Positions 42,700 to 51,828 are shown, numbered from the stretch's first letter. The stretch is 64,000 nt of DNA from Limnohabitans sp. Rim47 (GCF_001517545.1 NZ_FBYA01000002.1:266558-330557); one strand, 5' to 3'. A program made the numbers and translations. The notes: a model not told the origin generated them from the sequence alone.

Positions 42700-44433
42700 T
42701 CACGCAGCGTAGCCTTTGTTTGGCAAAGCGCCCATGATTTTTGGGGCATTGAGCTTGCGCGGCTTGACCCGGCCACCTTGAGCCTTGAGCCAGGTCTCCA
42801 CCACATCCCAGACTTGTTTGTTGCCCTGGGTGCGGGCTTCTTCGGCCACAGGGGCCCAACCCGCGACCTTGTACTTTTTACCGGCATCAATGAGTTGACC
42901 TTTCAGACGCAAATCGCCGATGCGATTGCCCATGGTACCCACCGGGTTACAGCTGTATGACAAACCGCCCACGCGCACCATGTCACCACCTTGTTGGTAA
43001 TAAGGATCGGGGTTAAACAAGTTGTCGGCTACGTCTTCTAGGACGGTCTTGATGGTCTCGCCCGTCATCTCGGTCACCGTGGCATACGAGTAAGTGGTGG
43101 CGGTCATGTCGAGCAACCATTCGCGTGTGATGGCCTGACCTGGCAACAGCGTGGTGCCCCAGCGGAAGCCAGGAGAGAAAGCAATTTCGGCACCTTGCAC
43201 ATCTAACAACGCATCGACCAGCAACTGGTCGCCAGTGCCATTGAAGTTGCCACGGCGGTACAACATGCCATCGGTTACAGCCAGCTTTTCAGACAGTTTG
43301 GACTCGTAGGGTGCACGGATCTTGGTGATCAAAGCGTCCATCTCGGGATCGGCCGGCAGCATGTTGGAGAACACAGGCAACAACTTGTAGCGGAAGTCAC
43401 TGACCTTTTTGTCTTTGACATCAAAGTCGAGCACACCCAGAAACTTGCCATTAGAGCCCGCATTGGTGACCAACGTCTTGCCGCCTTTGTTGGCGATGAT
43501 CGAGGCCACAGGCATGCCATCGTGCGTGTGACCGCCCATGATGGCATCGATGCCGCTCACGCGGCTGGCCATCTTCAAGTCCACGTCCATGCCGTTGTGG
43601 CTGATGACGACAACGACCTGAGCACCTTTGCCACGGGCTTCGTTGACCATCTTTTGCATGTTCTCGTCCTGGATGCCGAACTCCCAGTCGGCCACCATGT
43701 AACGCGGGTTCGCAATCGGGGTGTAGGGAAACGCCTGGCCGATGATGGCGCAAGGCACGCCATTGATTTCGCGGATCACATAAGGCTTGAAAACCGGATC
43801 GCCAAAGTCATTGGTCTTGACGTTCTGCGCCACAAAATCGACCTTGCCAGCGAAGTCTTTCTCAACGATTTCTTTCACGCGCTCCATGCCCAAGGTGAAT
43901 TCCCAGTGCCCTGTCATCACGTCGACGCCCAGCAATTTACAGGCATCGACCATGTCCTGACCGTTGGTCCACAGGCTGGTGCCCGAGCCCTGCCAAGTGT
44001 CGCCACCGTCGAGCAACAAAGCGCCGGGACGGCTGGCCTTCATGCGTTTGACCAACGTGGCCAAGTGCGCAAAACCGCCGACTTTGCCGTAACGTTTGGC
44101 GGCTTTTTCGTAATCAAGGAACGTCAAGGCATGCGCCTCGGCGGTGCCCGGACGGATCTTGGCCACTTGCAACAAATACTCACCCACCAAATGCGGCAAA
44201 TTGCCCTGCATGGAGCCAATGCCCATGTTGATGCTGGGCTCGCGGAAATAAATCGGCTTGAGCTGCGCATGGCAATCGGTCATGTGCAAAAACGACACAT
44301 TGCCGAACTTCGGAATGTCGTACAGGCCGTTGGAAGCCGTGGCCGCACTGGCTTCGGCAAAAGAGCCCATGCTCATGCCGGCCATTGTGCCGGCACCCAT
44401 GACTTGGATAAATTCGCGTTTGGAGAGATTCAT
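42700..44433 (-). CDS. soxB: Thiosulfohydrolase SoxB
   Basis: This 577-residue periplasmic dimanganese enzyme hydrolyses the terminal sulfonate from SoxY-bound thiosulfonate as sulfate. It starts MNLSKREFIQVMGAGTMAG, a Tat-like leader. Metal motifs are LHMTDCHAQL, LLDGGDTWQGSG, GHWEFTLG, ISHNGMD and GGHTHDG. The start at 44433 is chosen over an upstream GTG. No clear ribosome site is visible. It follows soxX after a hairpin. Confidence 0.97.
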   Translation of the reverse strand: MNLSKREFIQVMGAGTMAGMSMGSFAEASAATASNGLYDIPKFGNVSFLHMTDCHAQLKPIYFREPSINMGIGSMQGNLPHLVGEYLLQVAKIRPGTAEAHALTFLDYEKAAKRYGKVGGFAHLATLVKRMKASRPGALLLDGGDTWQGSGTSLWTNGQDMVDACKLLGVDVMTGHWEFTLGMERVKEIVEKDFAGKVDFVAQNVKTNDFGDPVFKPYVIREINGVPCAIIGQAFPYTPIANPRYMVADWEFGIQDENMQKMVNEARGKGAQVVVVISHNGMDVDLKMASRVSGIDAIMGGHTHDGMPVASIIANKGGKTLVTNAGSNGKFLGVLDFDVKDKKVSDFRYKLLPVFSNMLPADPEMDALITKIRAPYESKLSEKLAVTDGMLYRRGNFNGTGDQLLVDALLDVQGAEIAFSPGFRWGTTLLPGQAITREWLLDMTATTYSYATVTEMTGETIKTVLEDVADNLFNPDPYYQQGGDMVRVGGLSYSCNPVGTMGNRIGDLRLKGQLIDAGKKYKVAGWAPVAEEARTQGNKQVWDVVETWLKAQGGRVKPRKLNAPKIMGALPNKGYAA

Positions 44434-44461
44434 ATTTGCAATCACTGATATATACGGGGCT

Positions 44462-44486
44462 AAAAAACCCGGGCAAGCCGGGTTTT
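44462..44486 (-). terminator. Terminator-like hairpin between soxX and soxB
   Basis: A 9-bp stem (44464-44472 with 44478-44486, AAAACCCGG/CCGGGTTTT) with a 5-nt loop is followed on the minus strand by a T-run. Confidence 0.8.
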
Positions 44487-44493
44487 CGAGGGC

Positions 44494-45150
44494 TTACTGG
44501 TTAACGGGCGATTTGGGATCAAGCAACAAGCCAACGATGTGGCGCACTTGGGTCTCGTTCAAGATGCCCATGTGGCCAGCGCGTGGCATGTTGGAGCAGG
44601 CGTTGTAAGCCTTGGCGTTCCAGATCTTGCCCCAGGTGTATTCGACGATGGCTTTGCTGGCAGGATCGTTCGGATTGGACACGCCACGGATCTTTCCGTA
44701 GTTGTACAAGCTCGGACCAATCGTGCCGTAGGAAATCTCTTTGTTGTCTATTTGGTGGCAGTTGTAGCAATTGCCACCATTGACCGTATCGGCCGTATCG
44801 CTCCAAGTCAAGCCTCGGCCACTTTGGGCAATTTTTTCACCCTCTTTCCAGTCGCCAATGAATTGCCCATCCGATGGCCACTTGATGGCTTTGAAGTTGG
44901 CTTCTTCGATGGCCTTGGCCGTTTTTTCATCCAGCGGCTTGCCAGCCACATCGGCGTCGCTGCAAGCGCGATTGGTTTCGTCAGTGGCGGTGATGCGCTC
45001 TACTTTGACAGCACCTTCGTCACGGAAAGAAGTCTTGACAATTTTGTCGGTCAAAGCGTTCAGTTCGGCAAGTGATGGGCCGGATGCGCAGCCTGCAGCC
45101 ACCAAAGCGGCCGCCAAGCTGGCCAATACAAGTTGGGTCTTTTTGTTCAT
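44494..45150 (-). CDS. soxX: Monoheme cytochrome SoxX
   Basis: This 218-residue protein has a lipoprotein-like leader (LAAALVAAGCASG, Cys21) and one haem site, NCYNCHQ (Cys128 to His132), with a likely Met ligand in NMPRAGHMG. SoxX pairs with SoxA to form the SoxAX complex that couples thiosulfate to the SoxY cysteine. It starts 18 bp after the soxA stop. Confidence 0.95.
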   Translation of the reverse strand: MNKKTQLVLASLAAALVAAGCASGPSLAELNALTDKIVKTSFRDEGAVKVERITATDETNRACSDADVAGKPLDEKTAKAIEEANFKAIKWPSDGQFIGDWKEGEKIAQSGRGLTWSDTADTVNGGNCYNCHQIDNKEISYGTIGPSLYNYGKIRGVSNPNDPASKAIVEYTWGKIWNAKAYNACSNMPRAGHMGILNETQVRHIVGLLLDPKSPVNQ

Positions 45151-45168
45151 GTGGTTCTCCTGGTCAGG

Positions 45169-45972
45169 TCAGCGTTTGATGGCCGGTGCGATCGAGACAG
45201 CACCCTTGGCATTCACGCCCAAATAGGTGGCCAAAGCGACAGTGGCGTCACTGGCAAAACCGGGATAAGGGAAGCGTTGCTGGCGGTAGCAATCGTTCAG
45301 GCGCAATTGCATGCTCCACATCTGGCCATTCGACACGCGGTAGGCAGGCCAGGCAGCAAAACCAACGCCGTCACCGGGGTTCTTGCTCAGAATCGGCAAG
45401 TCTTGCAAGCGAATGCGTTTGCCCTCTTCGCCGTGGCAAGACGCGCAAGAAAAATCATGGGGGCCGCCACGTTGAAAGAACAGACGCTTGCCCACTTCGT
45501 AGAACGTTTGTTCTTGCTGGTGTGACTGAGAGAGGTTGAACTTCAAGCCCTTGGATTCGGCAGCGATCCAAGTGGCCAAAGCGGTAACGTTGGCCATTTC
45601 GCCACGCCCAAAAGCAGTCTTGGAAATTTCAGCGGCATTGAAGCCTTGCAAAGTTTCCATGCAGGTGACAAGACGGGATTCCAGGTCTTGCATGCGTTGG
45701 GTGTCAGCAAAATAACGAGGCAAGGCGACAAAAGCACCTTTCACCACCCCTGGCCCTTGACCCAGATCGCACTTTTCGAGCGAGGCATTTTTGGGTCCAC
45801 GCGCCATTTTCCAGAGGTCTTCGCCTTTGGCTTCAAAAAGTTCAGCTGGGTTGCCGTCTTGCAACATGGCGCGGTATTCATCAATGCCTTGGCTGGCCGT
45901 TTTTTGGGCCATTGCCGGCGCTAAAGACAGGGCCAAGGCCGCTGCCATCGAAAGGGTTGCTGCTTTTTTCAT
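45169..45972 (-). CDS. soxA: SoxA, single-haem L-cysteine S-thiosulfotransferase subunit
   Basis: This 267-residue protein has a signal peptide (MKKAATLSMAAALALSLAPAMA) and one haem site, CASCH (176-180). The second haem motif known from diheme SoxA is absent. In its place are Cys68 and Cys104, a probable disulfide. The active-site Cys228 lies in LNDCYRQQRFPYPGF, the haem-ligand cysteine that forms a persulfide. It is therefore a monohaem-type SoxA. Confidence 0.95.
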   Translation of the reverse strand: MKKAATLSMAAALALSLAPAMAQKTASQGIDEYRAMLQDGNPAELFEAKGEDLWKMARGPKNASLEKCDLGQGPGVVKGAFVALPRYFADTQRMQDLESRLVTCMETLQGFNAAEISKTAFGRGEMANVTALATWIAAESKGLKFNLSQSHQQEQTFYEVGKRLFFQRGGPHDFSCASCHGEEGKRIRLQDLPILSKNPGDGVGFAAWPAYRVSNGQMWSMQLRLNDCYRQQRFPYPGFASDATVALATYLGVNAKGAVSIAPAIKR

Positions 45973-46000
45973 TGTCACCTCTTTGGTTTGATCAAACGCA

Positions 46001-46030
46001 AAAAGGGTGAAGTGCTGACTTCACCCTTTT
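46001..46030 (-). terminator. Hairpin between soxZ and soxA
   Basis: A perfect 13-bp stem AAAAGGGTGAAGT/ACTTCACCCTTTT with the loop GCTG ends in TTTT. It divides the sox genes into an upstream soxRCDYZ and a downstream soxAX part. Confidence 0.85.
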
Positions 46031-46046
46031 CCAACTCAACAGAAGA

Positions 46047-46358
46047 TCACGACACCGTGGCTTCGTCGGTGCGGCTCTCGCCCTTGTTGTCTTTCCAAGT
46101 CACTGCAATTTTGTCACCGGCCTTAGCGCCTTTGACAGCGAATTGCAGAAACGGGTTTTTGGACACTGCAGGACCCCATTCAGCGGCCAGCACTTGCTTG
46201 CCGTTGAGGTTGGCTGTGACTTCCTGGATGTACCAGGCGGGCACGGTTTTGCCAGCCGCGTCTTTGCGCTGACCGGATTCCATCTCGTGGCTCATCAGCA
46301 CACGGACAGTTGCTTTGTCGCCCGAGGCTTGGGCACGAATGCGCATTGGATCTGCCAT
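46047..46358 (-). CDS. soxZ: Sulfur-carrier partner SoxZ
   Basis: This 103-residue protein without signal peptide has MRIRAQASGDKATVRVLMSHEMESG and VPAWYIQEVTANLNGKQVL, both typical of SoxZ. It binds SoxY and is co-exported with it through the SoxY Tat signal. It lies 54 bp after soxY. Confidence 0.96.
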   Translation of the reverse strand: MADPMRIRAQASGDKATVRVLMSHEMESGQRKDAAGKTVPAWYIQEVTANLNGKQVLAAEWGPAVSKNPFLQFAVKGAKAGDKIAVTWKDNKGESRTDEATVS

Positions 46359-46412
46359 TTTTTTCTCCTAAATCTTTCAATGAATCAATGTGAGGTCGAA
46401 TGTTTGCAGGGC

Positions 46413-46868
46413 TTAACCGCCGCAACCACCCAAGGTGACCTTGACTTCTTTTTTGGCCCACAAGGCTTTGCCGTCGTTCATGATGGCCACAGCGTAGACA
46501 TCGGAAGACTGGCCCATTTTTGCGCGGGTCGTGAAATTGGTTTCCACGGCATCGGACACATGGAACATGGCCACGAGGGCTGCTGGGTTCTTCTCGACCA
46601 AAATCAGCATGTGCTTGACACCTGGCAGCGCTGTGCTGGCACCCAAAGGCACCACTGCACCGTTTTCGGCGATGTCCGGACCGGTGATGGTCACGTCTTT
46701 GCTCTCAGCCAAACTGGAAGCACCAGCGGCTTTGGCGGCGTCTTGCACCGACTTCGCGTCGAATGCGGCTTTGTTGAATGCAGCGTGGGCAAACTGAGGG
46801 AAGCCAGCAGTGGCCAAGAGGCCCGCCACAACAGCGGTTTGCTTGAGTGTCTCACGACGGTTTTGCAT
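46413..46868 (-). CDS. soxY: Sulfur-carrier protein SoxY
   Basis: This 151-residue protein has a Tat leader (MQNRRETLKQTAVVAG) and the defining C-terminal GGCGG. Cys149 on this swinging arm carries the sulfur intermediates. The motif is intact, so the Sox pathway is expected to work. Confidence 0.97.
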   Translation of the reverse strand: MQNRRETLKQTAVVAGLLATAGFPQFAHAAFNKAAFDAKSVQDAAKAAGASSLAESKDVTITGPDIAENGAVVPLGASTALPGVKHMLILVEKNPAALVAMFHVSDAVETNFTTRAKMGQSSDVYAVAIMNDGKALWAKKEVKVTLGGCGG

Positions 46869-46937
46869 CTGATATCTCCTTGATGATTGAGTGATGCTAT
46901 TGAAACAGGTTCAGCAGTACAACGGGTAAAGCCCGTA

Positions 46938-48011
46938 TTACTTGCTGGCCCCCTTGGAAATCCATTCGGCAATTTTCTTGGCGTCAGCCTCAGGCAGCGA
47001 TTGTGGCGGCATCGGTATTTGTCCGTAAACGCCAACACCCCCGGCCTTGATTTTGCCTGTCAAATAGTCTACTTTTCCGGCATTTTTCTTGGCAACTTCA
47101 TTGAAGCCAGGTCCGACGATCTTCTTGTCGACGCCATGACATGCAGTGCAGCTGTACTTGTTCAAAAGTGCAATCGCCGCTTTAGCTTCGTTGTTTTCTG
47201 GCTTGGCTGCTGCAACAGGGGCAACTGCGGCCACGGGTGTACCGGCCTTGGGTTCAGGCTTGGTCGTGTCTGCGCCGCGCTGAGCACCCACGATTCGGTT
47301 TTGCTCGAGCAAGTTGCCATGGGCATTGCGTGCAAAGTCGGGCAAGAAAGAAGCCACTTTGGGTTCTGGCGTGCAGTCTTTCATGCAAACTTTATTGGCT
47401 GTGTCAGGTTTTTTAACGCCTGCAAACTCGTTGCCTGGCCACATCGCATGCTGGGTTTGCATGCCATTGCGGTTGGGCATGCGGGCTTGCACTTCGGCGA
47501 TGTTCTTGTCTGACAGCACGTAGTTGTCAGGCACGATATTGGCCAAGTTCAGCAAAAACGCCGTCACAGCATAGACCTCTTCAGTGGTCAAGCTCTTGGG
47601 GCTGGTCCAAGGCATGGCTCGGTTGATGTAATCCCACACGGTCGAGACTGTCGCCACTTTCATGATCGTGGTCCGACCGGGGTAGTCCGAACGGTTCAAG
47701 TTGGCCACGCGCCCATTCTTGATGTCCTCAGCCGTGGTGCCGCCAATCAAAGGGCTGAACACTTCACCAGACTCACCAAACACACCATGGCAGTGAGCAC
47801 ACTTGCCCTCCCACACATCTTGGCCTTTGGCGACTGAACCCGAACCCGCAGGCAAGCCCTTGAAATCGGGACGCACATCGATGTCCCATTTGGCTACTTC
47901 TTTGGGCGTGGCATCACGGCCCACACCGGGAAACTTTGAACTCTGGGCAGAGGCCATACCAGCCACTGCCAGTAAGGCCACCGTCAAAACGGCATTACGA
48001 AACCTGGACAT
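46938..48011 (-). CDS. soxD: Diheme cytochrome SoxD
   Basis: This 357-residue cytochrome has a signal peptide (MSRFRNAVLTVALLAVAGMASA) and two haem sites, CAHCH (71-75) and CTACH (288-292), joined by a Pro/Ala-rich linker. SoxD is the electron-accepting subunit of SoxCD sulfane dehydrogenase. Its start overlaps soxC by 17 bp. Confidence 0.95.
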   Translation of the reverse strand: MSRFRNAVLTVALLAVAGMASAQSSKFPGVGRDATPKEVAKWDIDVRPDFKGLPAGSGSVAKGQDVWEGKCAHCHGVFGESGEVFSPLIGGTTAEDIKNGRVANLNRSDYPGRTTIMKVATVSTVWDYINRAMPWTSPKSLTTEEVYAVTAFLLNLANIVPDNYVLSDKNIAEVQARMPNRNGMQTQHAMWPGNEFAGVKKPDTANKVCMKDCTPEPKVASFLPDFARNAHGNLLEQNRIVGAQRGADTTKPEPKAGTPVAAVAPVAAAKPENNEAKAAIALLNKYSCTACHGVDKKIVGPGFNEVAKKNAGKVDYLTGKIKAGGVGVYGQIPMPPQSLPEADAKKIAEWISKGASK

Positions 48012-49359
48012 TTTTCACCTCACCGTTTTCCTGAACCAACCACGACTGGATGGCATTGTTGTGATAAATCGAACGCGTACCTCGCACACCGCGCAACTGC
48101 TGGTAGGTGGGCTGCACATGTCCTGTGTCGTCTTGCGCACGGCTTTGGATGATGGCGGGCTTACCGTCCCACACCCAGTCGAGGTTGAAACGTGACAAGG
48201 CTTTGGACAAGACCGGTGTTTCCAGTCGAGCCTGGCGCCAATTGCGACCACCGTCGGTAGACACGTCCACGCGTTTAATCTTGCCTTTGCCTGACCAAGC
48301 CAGGCCAGTGATGTTGTAAAAACCTTTGTCCAGCAACACCTGGCCACCCGATGGCGTAGTCACCACGCTTTTGACTTCCTGAATGTTGGTGTACTGGCGA
48401 TGCATGCCTCCGGGTTGCAAATCGATGTAGTGAATCGCTTCGTCCTTGGCGGCATAGGGCTTGTCGCCCACTTCGACGCGGCGCAGGTACTTGACCCAGC
48501 TCACGCCCTGCACACCGGGCACCACCAAACGCAGGGGATAACCGTTTTCGGGGCGAAGCATTTCACCGTTCTGACCATAGGCCACGATGACTTCACCCGA
48601 AGTGATCAAGCTCATCGGAATGGTGCGGGTCATGGACGAACCATCACCGCCTTCAGCCAACACAAACTTGCCGTTTTTCAGGTCAGCACCCGCCAACTCC
48701 AGCAAAGTGATCAAGGGCACGCCAGTGAACTCGCTGCACGACAACATGCCGTGTGTGTATTGCACGGTGGGCACGGCCACGTTGCCCCACTCGGTCGCGC
48801 TGTTGGCGCCACACTCAATGAAGTGGAAACGCGAGACCGAAGGCAAACGCATGATCTCGTCCATGGTGAAAACCATGTTCTTTTTGACCATGCCGTTGAT
48901 CATGAAACGGTGCTTGGAGGGATCGATGTCCCACCAGCCTTGGTGGTGCCGCTCGAAGTGCAAACCACTTGGCGTGACGATGCCAAACAATGACTGCAGC
49001 GGCGCGAACGACACCGAAGCCTGAGTGGTCTGTGTGAGGCCGGGGCTTTGGCGGCGCTGCAAGTTCGCTTCGAACTTGGAGGGCTTGCCGTACCCTTCGA
49101 CCGCCACACCTTGACCCAAGCCCACTGCGTGCTCGGGCAAGGTCAAGATGTTGGGATCGCCGCCCTCGACGGGCACTGGGTTGCCTTGGGCCATGGCCAT
49201 GGGGGCCGCGGCACCTGCAGCCGCAGCTGCAAAGGCGTTGCGAATGAAATCACGGCGGCCTTTTTTGCCTTCGGCAAAAACCTCCTTGACGCCACTTTGG
49301 GTCAGGAAGTTTTCAGGTGCTTTTTGCACTCTTCCTGAATGGATGCTGTCTTCTTTCAC
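47995..49359 (-). CDS. soxC: Sulfane dehydrogenase molybdenum subunit SoxC
   Basis: This 454-residue molybdopterin enzyme has a Tat signal (KKGRRDFIRNAFAAAAAG) and the Mo-ligating Cys183 in FIECGANSATEWG. Its later segments match the sulfite-oxidase family dimerisation domain. With SoxD it oxidises the sulfane sulfur to the sulfone level. Presence of SoxCD means complete oxidation of thiosulfate to sulfate without sulfur globules. Confidence 0.96.
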   Translation of the reverse strand: MKEDSIHSGRVQKAPENFLTQSGVKEVFAEGKKGRRDFIRNAFAAAAAGAAAPMAMAQGNPVPVEGGDPNILTLPEHAVGLGQGVAVEGYGKPSKFEANLQRRQSPGLTQTTQASVSFAPLQSLFGIVTPSGLHFERHHQGWWDIDPSKHRFMINGMVKKNMVFTMDEIMRLPSVSRFHFIECGANSATEWGNVAVPTVQYTHGMLSCSEFTGVPLITLLELAGADLKNGKFVLAEGGDGSSMTRTIPMSLITSGEVIVAYGQNGEMLRPENGYPLRLVVPGVQGVSWVKYLRRVEVGDKPYAAKDEAIHYIDLQPGGMHRQYTNIQEVKSVVTTPSGGQVLLDKGFYNITGLAWSGKGKIKRVDVSTDGGRNWRQARLETPVLSKALSRFNLDWVWDGKPAIIQSRAQDDTGHVQPTYQQLRGVRGTRSIYHNNAIQSWLVQENGEVKNVQVS

Positions 49360-49381
49360 ACAAACTCCTCGTTTTGAGTTT

Positions 49382-49687
49382 TCAATTTACTGCCGCATCA
49401 ATGGCCACCTGTGTGCACACAGCACGGCAAACCACCACAGCAGATTCGTCTGCAATCCGATAAAACATCTGAGCCCCTTGACGACGTTTGCCCAAAATAC
49501 CCGCCCTGTACATGATGTTCAGATGCTGCGACATATTGGGTTGAGCCACGTCAATGTGGTCCAGCAATTGCCCTACGTTTTTTTCCCCTTGGCACAGCTC
49601 GCTGATGATGCGTAAACGAATGGGGGTTGACAGTACGGCAAACAACTCAGCCGCCTTATCAAACACTTCATCCATTTCTTCGCTCAT
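49382..49687 (-). CDS. soxR: ArsR-family sox repressor with cysteine triad
   Basis: This 101-residue winged-helix protein has the HTH VAQPNMSQHLNIMYRAGIL. Cys32 (SELCQGE) and Cys87 plus Cys91 (VVCRAVCT) could form a persulfide-sensing disulfide or polysulfide link as described for SqrR and BigR type ArsR proteins. It is the first gene of the sox operon, 22 bp before soxC, and a perfect palindrome overlaps its promoter. Confidence 0.88.
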   Translation of the reverse strand: MSEEMDEVFDKAAELFAVLSTPIRLRIISELCQGEKNVGQLLDHIDVAQPNMSQHLNIMYRAGILGKRRQGAQMFYRIADESAVVVCRAVCTQVAIDAAVN

Positions 49688-49709
49688 GCGTGCTTTGCTG
49701 TTAGGTTCG

Positions 49710-49731
49710 TATATTCGGATGTGCGAATATA
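49710..49731. promoter_or_regulatory. Candidate SoxR operator
   Basis: TATATTCG-gatgtg-CGAATATA is an 8-bp perfect inverted repeat with a 6-bp spacer, 23 bp before the soxR start and overlapping a TATATT -10-like element. The form is typical of ArsR operators. Confidence 0.7.
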
Positions 49732-49773
49732 TACGATAAACGATGAATCTGATTCAGGGATTACACCAACACA

Positions 49774-49803
49774 CCTCTGATCAAAAAAATCTCTGATCAG
49801 AGG
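49774..49803 (-). terminator. Hairpin after the FadL-type gene
   Basis: Perfect 10-bp arms CCTCTGATCA/TGATCAGAGG are present. On the minus strand the inner palindrome CTCTGATCAGAG is followed by ATTTTTTT, an alternative terminator form. Confidence 0.7.
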
Positions 49804-49813
49804 GTTGCCATCA

Positions 49814-51136
49814 TCAATAGCTGTAGTTCATGAGAAATTGATAATTGGTTTGTGCATGCGAAATGCTCACACCAGAACCCGAGGTAACAGACACATTCGG
49901 TGCGTGTGATACCGCTGCATCCAAGCCCAACTTATCGGTGATCCGATAGCTCATACCCGCAGTAAAGTGCTTTTTCACAATTGCAGGAAACAGTGGGTTA
50001 ACGTAATTGTCTGGTATCGGATTGCTAGATTGGTTGAAGCCTGCACGCAAGACAAGAACTTCACTCGTTTTGTAAGACCCACCCAAAGACACCACGGTTT
50101 GATCTTTCCAGTTTTGAGGCATTGAAAAGTCAACCTGTCCGCCCATACCTGCACTGATGTAAGTCATATTGAAACTTTTCATCACATCGTGCCATCTAAT
50201 TCTCTTGATATCTGCGACCAATGTCAAAGCAGAATTGGCTTTGAAGGCCAAGCCCAAGGCTGTGCTGCTAGGCATTTGAAAATCACGAACGATGATTTGT
50301 CCTTGGTCCATGAATCCACCTGCAGCGCTCATGCTTGCACCAGTAGAATTTGTTTTCATATCACCCACATTGGTTTTTAGGTGGTGCGTGATGCCCAGAG
50401 ACAAATTAGGGCTAGCTTGGTAAACAGCACCCAACTTGCCAGTCCAGCCGGTAGATGTTGCTGCACCTGAAAAATCACTGTTGTTCGAAAAATCAATTCG
50501 TGCCCATGACGCCGCAGCAAGCTGCGGAAGAGCACTGCCCAAATTCCCAGATGGCATACCCGTAACCATACCCCCTAACTGCTGCCCACTTGCTGCCATC
50601 TTCATGTCAAGTCCCGACCATGTGTAGTCCAGAGAACCACCGACACTCAATTGCTCGTTGACTTTGAAAGACAACGGAAAAATCACACGACCTGCACCCA
50701 ATTCAGAGCGCACACCACTGCCAGACCCCATAGCCAAGAAACTGTCAGCTCCGTATTCAGTCCCCATGCCACCTTGTCCAAAAATACCAACACCCCATGT
50801 CATCTGATCGCTCTTACGAACCCAGCCCAAAGCTGGCATGACGTAAGAAGTTCCACTGGATGAAGCTACAGGCATTCCTTGCACACTTGATTTAACGTTA
50901 GGCCCCAATATCCCCATAGCCACATCAAGACGGGAACCAACCACCCCCAATTGCAATGTTGCAGGATTGTTCATCATGCCGGCCGTACCGTTGTAATAAG
51001 CTGTAGATGCTCCGCCCTGTGCTAGCGACTCAGGGCCATAGCCCTCCATCAACATGCCATTGGTAGCCCAAGCTGCCGAACCCGTTGCCAAAACAGCGGC
51101 TAACACGGTGGCGCGCAAAGTGTTGATTTTTTTCAT
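49814..51136 (-). CDS. FadL/OmpP1/TodX-type outer-membrane protein
   Basis: This 440-residue beta-barrel protein has a signal peptide (MKKINTLRATVLAAVLATGSAAWA) and the FadL N-terminus ATNGMLMEGYGPESLAQGGAS, then YYNGTAGMMNNPATL. It ends in an aromatic beta strand (NYQFLMNYSY). FadL proteins move hydrophobic molecules across the outer membrane. Here, beside sox genes, a sulfur-related or hydrophobic electron-donor substrate is possible. Base composition looks more AT-rich than neighbours by eye. Confidence 0.9.
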   Translation of the reverse strand: MKKINTLRATVLAAVLATGSAAWATNGMLMEGYGPESLAQGGASTAYYNGTAGMMNNPATLQLGVVGSRLDVAMGILGPNVKSSVQGMPVASSSGTSYVMPALGWVRKSDQMTWGVGIFGQGGMGTEYGADSFLAMGSGSGVRSELGAGRVIFPLSFKVNEQLSVGGSLDYTWSGLDMKMAASGQQLGGMVTGMPSGNLGSALPQLAAASWARIDFSNNSDFSGAATSTGWTGKLGAVYQASPNLSLGITHHLKTNVGDMKTNSTGASMSAAGGFMDQGQIIVRDFQMPSSTALGLAFKANSALTLVADIKRIRWHDVMKSFNMTYISAGMGGQVDFSMPQNWKDQTVVSLGGSYKTSEVLVLRAGFNQSSNPIPDNYVNPLFPAIVKKHFTAGMSYRITDKLGLDAAVSHAPNVSVTSGSGVSISHAQTNYQFLMNYSY

Positions 51137-51159
51137 TGTTGTCTCCAGTTTTTGTCAGA

Positions 51160-51732
51160 TCAAAACTCACCCTTGCTGCCGCGTTCCATCATTTCCCAAA
51201 TGGTGTCGCGAACAGCTTTGGCTTCTTCTTTGAGGGGCGATGGCAGCTTGCGGCCCATCTTGACCATCATGTCCATGTTGAGTGTGTACAGCCACAGGCC
51301 GTCTTCTTTTTCAACCATGGACACACGGCAAGGCAAGTAAGCGGCCATGTGTGGGCTGAAATCGACCATGCGGCGTGCTGTCGCAGGCGAACAGAACGAG
51401 TAGACGGTCAGCAGTTTTTCTTTTTTGCCCGAACGTGCTTCGAGCTCTTTTGACAAAGGCAAAGTGCCCACATCGCGCATATTGCGCTCTGTCGCCACTT
51501 GTTTGAGGACTTGCTCGACCTCTTGGGCGGTCACGCCCTGCTTGACTTTGCGCTCCCAGGTGGTGGCCACAGCGATGTCGCCTTCTCCGTCAACCCAACG
51601 ATCCCACATGCGACTGGCTTCTGCGCCCGCACCAGACTCCAACTTACCGAGGGTGCTGATGGTGCCGCAACCGGTCAACCAGATCGAGCTGGCCAAAACG
51701 GCCCATTTCATCCATGTGAAAGCTTTGCGCAT
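51160..51732 (-). CDS. DUF302 lipoprotein
   Basis: This 190-residue lipoprotein has the lipobox LTGC (leader MRKAFTWMKWAVLASSIWLTGC). Its C-terminal half matches DUF302, with YSFCSPATARRMVDFSPHMAAYLPCRVSM. DUF302 proteins often sit near sulfur-oxidation and quinone genes. The function is unknown. The start at 51732 opens the signal. It precedes the FadL-type gene by 23 bp and is probably co-transcribed with it. Confidence 0.85.
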   Translation of the reverse strand: MRKAFTWMKWAVLASSIWLTGCGTISTLGKLESGAGAEASRMWDRWVDGEGDIAVATTWERKVKQGVTAQEVEQVLKQVATERNMRDVGTLPLSKELEARSGKKEKLLTVYSFCSPATARRMVDFSPHMAAYLPCRVSMVEKEDGLWLYTLNMDMMVKMGRKLPSPLKEEAKAVRDTIWEMMERGSKGEF

Positions 51733-51828
51733 TGATGTTCTCCTGAAGTCTTGCAATGAAGGGTGCCAAGCAGGCACACCATGTGCCTTGCTGGGTTGAT
51801 ATCGATCATCCTTGACGCAGAAGAAAAC

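Noticed and set aside
45986..45997. GTTTGATCAAAC palindrome before soxA as a regulator site
   Set aside because: It is a single perfect 12-bp palindrome with no second copy before other sox genes, and is too close to the soxZ-soxA terminator to judge.
46922..46936. ACGGG-TAAAG-CCCGT hairpin between soxY and soxD
   Set aside because: The stem is only 5 bp and no T-run follows on the minus strand, so it is not called as a terminator.
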